DNA of 64,000 nucleotides from AP-15 sp963812675. Its GTDB lineage: Bacteria; Pseudomonadota; Alphaproteobacteria; ATCC43930; CGMCC-115725. Under the pieces are notes generated by a model, which was not told the DNA's origin, ran no database searches, and saw only the letters and a list, made by a program, of their open reading frames with translations. The DNA lies in the NCBI GenBank assembly GCA_963812675.1, contig CAWEWR010000024.1, positions 1 through 64,000 on the forward strand, written 5' to 3'. The translations under genes were made by a program, and so were the position numbers. Below are positions 52,389 to 60,515 of the stretch, piece by piece (the first letter of the stretch is position 1; every line of letters starts with the position of its first letter).

Positions 52389-52913
52389 ATGCCCGAGAGT
52401 TCGCCGTCTTTCCCGATCATTCGCGAGGCGGTCGCCTCGTTTCCCGACCGCGAGCATTTCCACCGCGCCGTCGCGAACTTGCTCGGCGCCGGGTTCGCGA
52501 CGGCCGATCTTTCGGTATTGGCCTCGCACGATTCGCTGGCCGCCGCCGGCGAGCCTCGTGCACGCGAGCCGAAACTGCTGCCGGCCGGCCTCGCCGACGA
52601 GATCAAATACATCGCACCCCTAACCGTGGCCGGCATCATCCTGCTGTCGGGCGGGCCGATCGCCGCGACGGTCGCCGCGCTGGTCGGCGCCGGTCTCGGC
52701 GGCGCGGCGCTGAAGGAGCTGTTCGACGACTACACCGCGCCGCGGCACGCCGAAAATTTCGAAGCGGCGCTGCACGCCGGGGCGGCGCTCTTATGGGCGC
52801 GCTGCGAGGATTCGGAGCGCGAACTGACGGCGACGCGCATTCTGGAGGAAGCGGGCGGCCGGCACGTGCATGTCCACGGCCGCCCGCCGCGGTCTGCCGA
52901 GCGCGGCGGCTGA
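52389..52913 (+). CDS. Hypothetical protein with stress-protein-like N domain and glycine zipper
   Basis: A 174-residue protein starting MPESSPSFPIIREAVASF. The N-terminal part (FPDREHFHRAVANLLGAGF, then ATADLSVLAS) resembles YflT-type heat-induced stress protein domains. A hydrophobic glycine-rich pair of helices (GIILLSGGPIAATVAALVG) follows, then a soluble tail with ALLWARCEDSERE. It probably associates with membranes. It is divergent from mutS with 73 bases between starts, and AGAGAGGA precedes the ATG. Confidence 0.65.
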   Translation: MPESSPSFPIIREAVASFPDREHFHRAVANLLGAGFATADLSVLASHDSLAAAGEPRAREPKLLPAGLADEIKYIAPLTVAGIILLSGGPIAATVAALVGAGLGGAALKELFDDYTAPRHAENFEAALHAGAALLWARCEDSERELTATRILEEAGGRHVHVHGRPPRSAERGG

Positions 52914-53116
52914 GCGGGCGACAGCCCCGCGCCATCCGGGAACCAGTCCCGCCGGCAGGCCGGTTCTTCCATTATGTGCCAACGGAAAGCTGGCGCACGT
53001 GGTGCACATTCGAGGCGAGAACCGGTGATCCGGCCTCGGCCTCAGCCGCCCGATTGACGGGCGTCCGATGAGCTGTCCATACTCGGCCCAGTCACGGAAA
53101 CGGGCGTTTTATTCGA

Positions 53117-53506
53117 ATGAACATCCGCCATACGCCGGACACGGTGGCCAAGCCGTTCGGCCCCTACAGCCACGCGGTCGAGGTGCCCGAGGGCTCCCGG
53201 CTCCTCTACATCTCCGGCGAGGTCGGCGTGCTGCCCGACGGTACCGTCCCCGAAGGCATCGAGGCCCAGGCCGAGGCCTGCTGGCGGAACATCACCGCCA
53301 TCCTCGCGGATGCCGGGATGGGAGTGGGCGATCTGGTGAAGATCACCACCTACCTGGTGCGGCCGGAGGACGTGGCCGCGGCCGGCGCGGCGCGGGCAAA
53401 GCATTTCGGCGACGCACGGCCGGGCTCGGCGACGATCATCGTCAAGGCGCTCGTCGCGCCGCAGTGGCTGATCGAAATCGAGGCGGTCGCGGCGGCGAAG
53501 GCTTGA
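53117..53506 (+). CDS. RidA family protein (reactive imine/enamine deaminase)
   Basis: A 129-residue trimer-forming RidA/YjgF protein. It begins MNIRHTPDTVAKPFGPYSHA, with GPYSHAVEV and LLYISGEVGVLPDG as the conserved N-terminal strands. The C-terminal PGSATIIVKALVAPQWLIEI carries the EIEA tail. Family members hydrolyse reactive enamines made by PLP enzymes. The usual Arg of the active site is not obvious in the ALV segment, so it may belong to a Rid subgroup other than RidA proper. Stand-alone gene. Confidence 0.88.
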   Translation: MNIRHTPDTVAKPFGPYSHAVEVPEGSRLLYISGEVGVLPDGTVPEGIEAQAEACWRNITAILADAGMGVGDLVKITTYLVRPEDVAAAGAARAKHFGDARPGSATIIVKALVAPQWLIEIEAVAAAKA

Positions 53507-53637
53507 TTCGGCGTTAAGGTCGAGCGCGGTCCGGAAGGTAGGCCGGCGAGCGGCCTTGATCCGACAAGCCCGAGATCTCAATCGGTGATCGGGGGCAGCG
53601 GTAGGCCGTCAGCGCCAGCGTGGGCGAAGTGGGCGGG

Positions 53638-53883
53638 CTAAGTCGACCGGGCCGGGGGGATGGCTATCCCGATCGCCTCGGCGACGAGTTTCCCAGTCGT
53701 CCAATCGAGCGCCCTGGCCGTCTCGACGAACTCTCGCGAAAGGGTGAAAGTCACCTTCGCGTGCCCCTCTGGGCGGAATTCTATCCGAGCCGCAACACCG
53801 CGCTCGTTGGCGTCGTCAAGCTCCGCTTGTTCGAATGCGGCCGCGATGATCTGCTCCTCAGGATCTAACTTCATCTCTGACAC
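53638..53883 (-). CDS. Small hypothetical protein
   Basis: An 81-residue ORF starting MSEMKLDPEEQIIAAAFEQA, with an acidic helical N terminus and a short beta segment (HAKVTFTLSREFVETARALD). An internal ATG 9 bases later is an alternative start. No family is recognised and no strong ribosome binding site is seen. The amphipathic, codon-regular look supports coding. Confidence 0.5.
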   Translation of the reverse strand: MSEMKLDPEEQIIAAAFEQAELDDANERGVAARIEFRPEGHAKVTFTLSREFVETARALDWTTGKLVAEAIGIAIPPARST

Positions 53884-54579
53884 GTCTCATGAAATCGGAA
53901 GACCATGGCTACAATCGCCCCGGCGAGTAGTTGTCTCACGTTGTTAACGAAATACATCTCTAGATAGGCGAGATATTATTAACGGGACTTCCCAGGTTGA
54001 GAAGTTGACGGTGGCATAGCAGAAGGCGGCCCAGCGTTCCCATTACTTTGCGCTGTTGCTCGACCGCACCAGTATGGTCCGCGCCTAGATACGAAGTTGA
54101 TGGATTATTTACAGTTCTCGCCGGGACTGTAGGGCCTTCGGTTCTGTGGCCCCGAGCAACTGTAGGGCGGAAAAGCGGAGCGCATTCCGCCTTTCCGAGA
54201 AGCGCGGGGCAAAGAGCGATAGGAAGACAGCGGACGCGACTGCGATGATGGAGGCGGAATGCGCTGTGCTGTTCCGCCCTACGCCCGCTTGATTAATTTA
54301 CAATACCATGCTAATATCGCACGATGATCCGACCCACCAAGCAATACAATATTCGGGGTAATTGCAAAGCCGACGACCAAGGCGCACTGGCCCGCGGATG
54401 CTGTCTCTTCGCTGTTGCTTCGCTGTGATTGCAGTGTTCTCTTCGCTGTTATTCCTTCCTTTCTGCCGACAGCGAGCCAGGGTTTCTGCGACGAACCAGG
54501 CTTCGATGGCTGACAATTCGCTGCAGTAACAGCAAAAACAGCCAGCGCCCTTCGGGAAGGCCGTTCCGGCTATATGCGG
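53884..54579. other. Long intergenic region with inverted repeat
   Basis: A 696-base gap without a supported gene. It contains the GTAGGGCGGAA inverted repeat (54164-54287), an AT-rich stretch around 54288-54340, and three near repeats of CTTCGCTGT between 54409 and 54452. The last may be decayed mobile-element sequence. No tRNA-like fold was seen. Confidence 0.5.
54164..54287. repeat. MITE-like inverted repeat
   Basis: GTAGGGCGGAAAAGCGGAGC and following GCATTCCGCC at the left pair with an inverted copy at the right end (GGCGGAATGCGCTGTGCTGT then TCCGCCCTAC), with about 26 of 30 positions matching. The inside, about 65 bases, has no ORF. The termini match the GGCGGAT/ATCCGCC palindromes at 36525 and 37000. 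Confidence 0.7.
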
Positions 54580-54867
54580 CTAACCGAGCAGGGCCCGGGC
54601 GATCGTCTCCCACTCTTCGTTCAGAGGGGCGGTCGAGGCCGGACGGCCGGCGCGGTTGTACCAGCCGCCGGCGTTCCGCAGGTCGCCTTCGACGCGGTGC
54701 AGATAGGCGTGCGCCCAGGCGCCCGCCGCATCCGGCTGCTTCTGCGCGCATTGATGGGCCAGGTGCCAGTCGCCCTTCGCCTCCCACCACAGCGCCTGCG
54801 CCGCCAGGCTCAGCCCCTCGGGCGGCACCTCCTCTGCGAGCGAGCTTTTGTAGGTCTCGAAATCCAT
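54580..54867 (-). CDS. Conserved hypothetical protein, TPR-like
   Basis: A 95-residue protein starting MDFETYKSSLAEEVPPEGLS. LAAQALWWEAKGDWHLAHQC and AGAWAHAYLHRVEGDLRNAG look like two TPR-type helical hairpins. GAGGAGA lies just upstream of the ATG. It starts 28 bases after the FAD oxidoreductase stop, so the genes are probably cotranscribed. Similar small proteins are widespread and uncharacterised in alphaproteobacteria. Confidence 0.7.
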   Translation of the reverse strand: MDFETYKSSLAEEVPPEGLSLAAQALWWEAKGDWHLAHQCAQKQPDAAGAWAHAYLHRVEGDLRNAGGWYNRAGRPASTAPLNEEWETIARALLG

Positions 54868-54895
54868 CTCGGATCTCCTCTCGGAACGTTTCGGG

Positions 54896-56209
54896 TCAGG
54901 CCAGCAGGCGGTCGAGATTGTCGCGCAGCCGATAATAACCGCCGACGACCGGCAAGAACCAGGGCTTGCCGGTGTAGAGCGGGTGGTCGGGAAACTCCTC
55001 GCTGTCGTAGCTGCAGGCGTAGTTGGCGACGCGGACGATCTTGCGCGCCGTCTGCCAGCCGAGATAGGTCATCATTGCCACCCCGCTGCCGTTGCAGCCG
55101 AGGCAATAATGGAGCCCGTCGCGCTCCCCCATATGCGGCAATGCGTCGAGGGTGAAGGCGACATTGCCGGTCCAGGCGTGGGTCACCTTGACGCCGCGCA
55201 GTTGCGGGAAGCGGTCGGTCATGTAGCGGTGGAGGATCGGCGCGCTGACCGTCGGGTCGACCTGCGTGAAACGCGCGCGGCCGCCGAACACCATGCGGCG
55301 GCCGTCAGGCGACATCCGGTAATAGCACAGCACGCGTTTCGTGTCGGACAATGTCCTCGCCTCGGGGATCAAGGATCGGGCGAGATCCTGCGGCAATTCC
55401 TCGGTTGCGATAATGTGGCTGGCGACCGGAATGACACGTCGCCTGAGCGCCGGGGTAAGGCCCCCGGTATAGCCATTCGTCGCGATCACCACATCGCCGG
55501 CGGAGACTGTCCCGCGGCCAGTCTCGACATGCCATCCGGCGCCGCTCCGACGGACGCCCGTCACCGGCGCACTGGCGCAGACCGGAACCCTGCGCCGGCG
55601 GCAGGCCTCGAGCAGCCCCTTGTAGTAGAGCGCCGGATGCAATTTGCCGGACCGCTCGACGACCATGCCGCCGAAATAATAGTCGCTGGCGATTTCTTCA
55701 CACTGCCGCTCACGCGGCACCATGTAGGCGCCGGACTGGGCGGCCGAATTGAGCGCAGCGAGCCGGCGCGTCTGCGCTTCGAAATGCTTCCTTGTCCACG
55801 CGCCGACAAAGCGGCCGGGCTTTTCCCAGAAGCAATCGATCCGTTCCTCCTCGATCAGCCGGTCGATCAGGCCAAAGGCGTCGGAGGCATCCGAGAGCAG
55901 CCGCTCGGCCCGCTCTGGCTCGACATTGGCGGTCCGGCCGGTGAAGCTTTTGCCGATATTGACACCGCCGCTGACGGCGCCGCCATTGCGGGTGCTGGCG
56001 CCAAAGCCGAGCTCGCCCGCTTCGAGCACGACCGCGTCGATGCCGTGCTTGGCCAGTTCGAGCGCCGTCGACAGCCCGGCATAGCCGCCGCCGACGATTG
56101 CGACGCGCGCCGCTCTCGGCACGTCAACGAGGTCCCCAGTCGTCGGCGTGTAAGCTTCCCACCAATACGGGATCGGCTTGAAGTCCCGGTGGAAGATGTC
56201 GCGAACCAT
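54896..56209 (-). CDS. FAD-dependent oxidoreductase (DAO family, PuuB-like)
   Basis: A 437-residue flavoprotein. ARVAIVGGGYAGLSTALELA (about 34-53) is the FAD-binding loop, followed by VLEAGELGFGASTRNGG, the DAO motif around the isoalloxazine. VVIATNGYTGGLTP and the C-terminal WTGNVAFTLDALPHMG fit gamma-glutamylputrescine or amine oxidases. It oxidises a secondary or primary amine using oxygen. It diverges from the PEP-mutase-family pair, about 120 bases apart, so a shared regulated pathway is likely. Exact substrate unknown. Confidence 0.85.
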   Translation of the reverse strand: MVRDIFHRDFKPIPYWWEAYTPTTGDLVDVPRAARVAIVGGGYAGLSTALELAKHGIDAVVLEAGELGFGASTRNGGAVSGGVNIGKSFTGRTANVEPERAERLLSDASDAFGLIDRLIEEERIDCFWEKPGRFVGAWTRKHFEAQTRRLAALNSAAQSGAYMVPRERQCEEIASDYYFGGMVVERSGKLHPALYYKGLLEACRRRRVPVCASAPVTGVRRSGAGWHVETGRGTVSAGDVVIATNGYTGGLTPALRRRVIPVASHIIATEELPQDLARSLIPEARTLSDTKRVLCYYRMSPDGRRMVFGGRARFTQVDPTVSAPILHRYMTDRFPQLRGVKVTHAWTGNVAFTLDALPHMGERDGLHYCLGCNGSGVAMMTYLGWQTARKIVRVANYACSYDSEEFPDHPLYTGKPWFLPVVGGYYRLRDNLDRLLA

Positions 56210-56329
56210 CGGCTTCTACTCCTCGAATACAGCGTCCGGCAGCCGATCGTGAATTTCGCGAAGGTTGACCGGGGGCGCGATCTCGGGACAATCGGAGGTG
56301 TTCGGGCAGGCTTCTTCCGGGAGAACGCC

Positions 56330-57229
56330 ATGATCAATCGGACCGCGACCTTGCGCCGGCTCCTCGCCGAGGAACAGTTCATCGACATGCCCGTCGCCTA
56401 TGACCCGCTCGGCGGCCGGCTGATCGAGAGCCTCGGGTTCAAGACCGTCTACAATGGCGGGTTCGTGACCGGCGGATCACGCTGCACCTCCGAGCCGCTG
56501 CTGACGATGGACGAGCAGGTACGCACCGCCGGCGATATCGCCAAGGCGGTCAACGTGCCGGTCGTCGCCGATGCCGGCGCCGGCTTCGGCGAGCCGCTGC
56601 ACACGATGCGCACAGTCGCGGAATTCATCCATGCCGGCATCAGCGGCATCCATATCGAGGACCAGCTCTTTCCCAAGCGCGCGCATTACCACAAATATGT
56701 CGCGCATGTGATCCCGCGGAAGGACTTCGTCGACAAGATCAAATTCGCCTGCCGCCGGCGCGATGAGACCGACAAGGATTTCGTGATCATCGCGCGCAGC
56801 AATTCCTGCCGCTTTGAAGGGCTCGACGAGGCGGTGACCCGGATCAACATGGCGGCCGATGCCGGCGCCGATATGGGCTTGATCTTCCCGCGCACGCCGG
56901 AGGAATTGCAGCAGGCTACAAAGCTCACGAAGGTTCCGTTGGTCTATGTCCGCAGCCTCGGCAACCGCGACAACCGTCCGACCCCGAGTTCGAAGCAATT
57001 GGCCGAGATGGGCTACAAGGCCTGCATCGACGCCTTGCTGTACTTGCTGGTCAGCTTCCATCACGCGAAGCGGGCATTGACGGAGCTGAAGCAGAACGGC
57101 GAGTACGCCGGCCTCAGCCGGGAGGACTGCGTCGCTGCCCGCCACGAAATCGAGACGCTGGTCGGCCTCGACCGCTTCTATGAGGTCGAAGAGCAGACTG
57201 TTGAAGACAAGAAATGGGGTGATCGGTAA
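56330..57229 (+). CDS. Isocitrate lyase/PEP mutase family protein, copy 1
   Basis: A 299-residue TIM-barrel enzyme. YDPLGGRLIESLGFKTVYNGG opens the barrel, VPVVADAGAGFGEPL gives the Mg-binding Asp, and GIHIEDQLFPKRAHYHK is the catalytic loop in place of the KKCGH of true isocitrate lyases. C-C bond lyase or oxaloacetate decarboxylase activity is expected. GGGAGA lies upstream of ATG 56330; the much longer frame from 54983 is antisense noise joined in phase. Its TAA overlaps the next ATG. Confidence 0.88.
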   Translation: MINRTATLRRLLAEEQFIDMPVAYDPLGGRLIESLGFKTVYNGGFVTGGSRCTSEPLLTMDEQVRTAGDIAKAVNVPVVADAGAGFGEPLHTMRTVAEFIHAGISGIHIEDQLFPKRAHYHKYVAHVIPRKDFVDKIKFACRRRDETDKDFVIIARSNSCRFEGLDEAVTRINMAADAGADMGLIFPRTPEELQQATKLTKVPLVYVRSLGNRDNRPTPSSKQLAEMGYKACIDALLYLLVSFHHAKRALTELKQNGEYAGLSREDCVAARHEIETLVGLDRFYEVEEQTVEDKKWGDR

Positions 57230-58095
57230 TGAACTGGACCGAACGGCGCGAGCGCTTTCGCGCGATCCTTTCCGGCAATCGCTGCGTGCATCCGGGATCG
57301 GTGTACGATGCCATCTCGGCGCGCATCGCCGAGGATCTCGGTTTCGAGGTCGGGATGTTCTCCGGCTCGATCGGGTCGATGTCGGTGCTCGGCGCCCCCG
57401 ATCTCGTCGTGTTGACCCTGACTGAATTTGCCGCTCAGGCCTATCGCATCTGCCGCGCCGGCAACTTGGCACTGCTTGTCGATGCCGACCATGGCTACGG
57501 CAATGCGCTGAATGTGCGCCGGACCGTCGAGGAGTTGGAGACGGCAGGCATCTGCGCGATGTCGATCGAGGACACGGTATTGCCGCGGCCTTATGGATCG
57601 GGCGGCAAGCCGAGCTTGAGCTCGGTCGAAGAGGGTGTCGGGAAGATGAAGGCGGCATTGTCGGCGCGCCAAGATAAAAACCTCGTCATCGCCGGACGGA
57701 CCAGTGCGCTGGCGATCGCCAATCTCGACGAGACCCTGAAGCGCGCCAAGGCCTATGAGGCGGCTGGGGTCGACGCGGTATTCCTCGCCGGCGGCGTTAC
57801 CATCGAGGCGGTCGAAGCGGTGTCGTCGGCGATCAGGATCCCGCTGATCCTCGGCGGCGGCAGTGGCCAGCTCGGCGATCTCGACTGGCTCGGCGCGCAT
57901 CGGGTCCGGATCGCATTGCAGACGCACGCCCCGTTTTCGGCCGCGGTGCAGGCGGTTCACAATACGCTGAAGGCATTGCGCGACGGTGTGGCACCGCGCG
58001 ATCTCAAAAACATCGCCTCCCCCGAACTGATGCGGCGGGTCACCCGCGCCGACGACTATCAGCAATGGACGAAGGACTTTCTCGGCGGAAATTGA
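57229..58095 (+). CDS. Isocitrate lyase/PEP mutase family protein, copy 2 (oxaloacetate decarboxylase-like)
   Basis: A 288-residue paralogue overlapping copy 1 by one base (TAATG). The start reads RCVHPGSVYDAISARIAEDL, then LALLVDADHGYGNALNVRRT holds the metal-binding Asp, and CAMSIEDTVLPRPYGSGGK is the flexible catalytic loop as in PA4872-type oxaloacetate decarboxylases. Copy 1 has a different loop, so the two probably act on different acids or as a mixed oligomer. Confidence 0.88.
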   Translation: MNWTERRERFRAILSGNRCVHPGSVYDAISARIAEDLGFEVGMFSGSIGSMSVLGAPDLVVLTLTEFAAQAYRICRAGNLALLVDADHGYGNALNVRRTVEELETAGICAMSIEDTVLPRPYGSGGKPSLSSVEEGVGKMKAALSARQDKNLVIAGRTSALAIANLDETLKRAKAYEAAGVDAVFLAGGVTIEAVEAVSSAIRIPLILGGGSGQLGDLDWLGAHRVRIALQTHAPFSAAVQAVHNTLKALRDGVAPRDLKNIASPELMRRVTRADDYQQWTKDFLGGN

Positions 58096-58106
58096 GCATG
58101 CGCCGC

Positions 58107-59543
58107 TCAGTGCAGCTTCACCGGTGGGCCGGTTCGGCGCGACAGAGCGCGCGAGAGCAAGCCGAGCACGGCGTATAGACTGCCATTCAAGGCTCGCTCG
58201 TGGATCACGCGCAGCGAGTGGTACATCACCCGAGCAAACAAACCCTCGATGAACATGCCGCGGCCGAACAGGAATCCCATCAGGCTTCCGACCGTGGTGT
58301 GCCTGCCGAGTGACACCAGCGAGCCGAAGTCCCGGTATCTGAAGGGCAGCAGGGCCCCACCACGCAATCGGCGCTCGATTTGGCGGACCATGTGCGACGC
58401 CTCCTGGTGAGCGGCCTGGGCTCGGGGCGGCACCGGTGTGAGCGTACTGCGCTGTGGACAGGCGGCACAGTCGCCAATAGCGAAAATGTGGGGATCGCGG
58501 GTGGTCAGCAGTGTCGGCTCGACGACGAGCTGGTTGCTGCGACTGACCTCCAGCCCGTCGAGGTCTCGCAAGACCTCAGGGGCTTTGACGCCCGCCGCCC
58601 ACACCACCAGTTCCGAGGTGATGAACTTGCCGTCGGCCAGCGTCACGCCTTCCGCTGTCACTTCGGTCACCTTTGCGCTGGTATGGACCTCCACACCCAT
58701 CTCATCGAGGAGGCGGCGCGTGGCTTCGGAGATGCGTTCCGGCAGACCGGGCAGGACGCGGTTGGCGGCCTCGATGAGCACGATGCGAAGGTCGCGTTCT
58801 GGATCGATGCGATCGAGCCCGTAGGCAACCACTTCCCGCAGCGTCCGATGCAGCTCTGCGGCCAACTCCGTGCCGGTTGCCCCTGCGCCGATGATTGCGA
58901 CGTACAGCTGGCCGGGACGCACTGGGCCGTCCTGCGTTTGCGCGCGCAGGCACGCATTGACCAGGCGCCGATTGAACCGCTCCGCCTGCGCCTGAGTTTC
59001 CAGCGGCACCGCATGCTCGGCGACGCCTGGGGTGCCGAAGTCGTTGGTGATGCTGCCGATCGCGATCACCAGCGTATCGTAGCCGATTGACCGGGGCGGG
59101 GTGATCTGCCGCCCCTCATCATCGAAATTGGCGCCCAGGCGGACCTCTTTGGCGGCGCGGTCGAGACCGATCATCGCACCGAGGTGGTAGCGGAACCCGT
59201 GCCAGTGCGCCTGCGCGAGGTAGTTCACCTCGTACTCGCCGGGGTCCAGGCTGCCGGCGGCTACTTCGTGCAGCAACGGCTTCCAGAGATGGGTGCGGGC
59301 GCACTCCACCAGAGTGACGCGCGCCCCAAGCTTCGATCCAGGCCGGCGCCGGCCGACGCGATCGCCGAGCCGGGTGACGAGCTCCAACCCGGCAGCGCCG
59401 CCGCCCACCACAAGGACCCGATGCAACTCATCGGCAAGATTCTTGTCCGGGAACGTAGCCGCCATCTCATTCGCGTCGGCGGGAGACACGCCCGTGGGAG
59501 GGGGCGGATCCTTCATCATCATCGTGTCAGTTTGTCGGGGCAT
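58107..59543 (-). CDS. ndh: Type II NADH dehydrogenase (NDH-2-like)
   Basis: A 478-residue flavoprotein with two Rossmann sites: HRVLVVGGGAAGLELVTRLG for FAD, and YVAIIGAGATGTELAAELH for NADH. ELVVWAAGVKAPEVL and HIFAIGDCAACPQ are the usual NDH-2 motifs. The C-terminal segment (YHSLRVIHERALNGSLYAVL) is hydrophobic-amphipathic and should dock on the membrane, feeding electrons to quinone. Starts are ambiguous; ATG 59543 is chosen, with upstream TTG 59624 and ATG 59600 possible. Only 11 bases separate it from the convergent gene. Confidence 0.86.
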   Translation of the reverse strand: MPRQTDTMMMKDPPPPTGVSPADANEMAATFPDKNLADELHRVLVVGGGAAGLELVTRLGDRVGRRRPGSKLGARVTLVECARTHLWKPLLHEVAAGSLDPGEYEVNYLAQAHWHGFRYHLGAMIGLDRAAKEVRLGANFDDEGRQITPPRSIGYDTLVIAIGSITNDFGTPGVAEHAVPLETQAQAERFNRRLVNACLRAQTQDGPVRPGQLYVAIIGAGATGTELAAELHRTLREVVAYGLDRIDPERDLRIVLIEAANRVLPGLPERISEATRRLLDEMGVEVHTSAKVTEVTAEGVTLADGKFITSELVVWAAGVKAPEVLRDLDGLEVSRSNQLVVEPTLLTTRDPHIFAIGDCAACPQRSTLTPVPPRAQAAHQEASHMVRQIERRLRGGALLPFRYRDFGSLVSLGRHTTVGSLMGFLFGRGMFIEGLFARVMYHSLRVIHERALNGSLYAVLGLLSRALSRRTGPPVKLH

Positions 59544-59639
59544 CGTCGGCGAGGTGGCGGCGGACTCCTTTGCAATAGGGCCAACGCGTCGCCCAGGCAT
59601 TCGAGCCGCGTGTGAGTCACCCAAGCCTGCGCAAGAGGG

Positions 59640-60248
59640 CTAGCTGGCGATCCGAACAGCAAACGCGATAGCGCGAGGCAATTCTCGCCAGGGACACTCG
59701 ACACGGCCGAACCCTGCCTCACGCAGCGCCGCCAAATGCGGTTCGACGCCATCGACAAAACGGTCGCAGTTCAAGAAACAGCCGCCGGGCTCTAACAGGT
59801 CATGGATCGCCCGGTAGCAGGCGAAGATCTTCTCGGGGTCGCGCAGGTTGTGCAGGGCGATGGCGGAAATGGCGAGGTCGAAGGGGCCGCCGACCTGCTT
59901 TGGCCATGACGGATCGACGAGGTCGCAAAGGACGTAGCGGAGTCGATCCGACCGGTCGGCGAGACGCTGGCGAGCGCGGTCGAGCATCGGCTGGGAATAA
60001 TCCTGCAACGTGACGCGAGCCGCCGCGAAGGCATGCAGCACCTCTTCGCTGACCGCACCATAACCCGCGCCAACGTCCAGCACCTGCAACTCGGCATCGC
60101 GCGGAAACGGCGCAAGCGACAACATCTGCCGCAAGAGGGGCCGCCGCTCGGGGTCGCGAGCCGCGTCCCGCGTAATCCATTCCGCAACGTAATCGGTCGA
60201 GTGCCAATCGTGCGGGAACACGGCGAAGTCTTTGGTTTCTACGGGCAT
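59640..60248 (-). CDS. Class I SAM-dependent methyltransferase
   Basis: A 202-residue enzyme beginning MPVETKDFAVFPHDWHSTDY. The SAM loop is LQVLDVGAGYGAVSEEVLHA, with the acidic post-I motif VTLQDYSQPML; DLAISAIALHNLRDPEKI and LLEPGGCFLNCD follow. ATG 60248 gives a normal length; an upstream frame to 60353 is unsupported. It is 96 bases upstream of ndh on the same strand. Substrate unknown. Confidence 0.82.
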   Translation of the reverse strand: MPVETKDFAVFPHDWHSTDYVAEWITRDAARDPERRPLLRQMLSLAPFPRDAELQVLDVGAGYGAVSEEVLHAFAAARVTLQDYSQPMLDRARQRLADRSDRLRYVLCDLVDPSWPKQVGGPFDLAISAIALHNLRDPEKIFACYRAIHDLLEPGGCFLNCDRFVDGVEPHLAALREAGFGRVECPWRELPRAIAFAVRIAS

Positions 60249-60515
60249 CAGGGAAAACCTCAGTGGATGGCTTTTCGAATCGCTGCGGCGCTCGCGGTTC
60301 AAGCGCCCGGCCGTCCGCGAGCAATCAGGCGGGTGGGATCCTGCCATAACCATAGATTAATCCGGCTCGTTCAAAATTTCTCGACATGATCCGCGGGATC
60401 GGATTAGTTTCGAGGCTATGTTCGCCCTATGTTCCTGCCTGACGGTCGGGGGACGGCCGCCGGATCTAGCTTGCGACTGCAGCCGCGAGCTAGTCCCCCG
60501 CATTCGGGAGCCCAG

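Noticed and set aside
52316..52639. N-terminal extension of MutS
   Set aside because: It overlaps a divergent gene, lacks MutS similarity, and ATG 52315 gives the normal start.
54983..56329. Long 5' extension of the first PEP-mutase-family gene
   Set aside because: It is antisense to the FAD oxidoreductase and only happens to be in phase; a normal start with GGGAGA lies at 56330.
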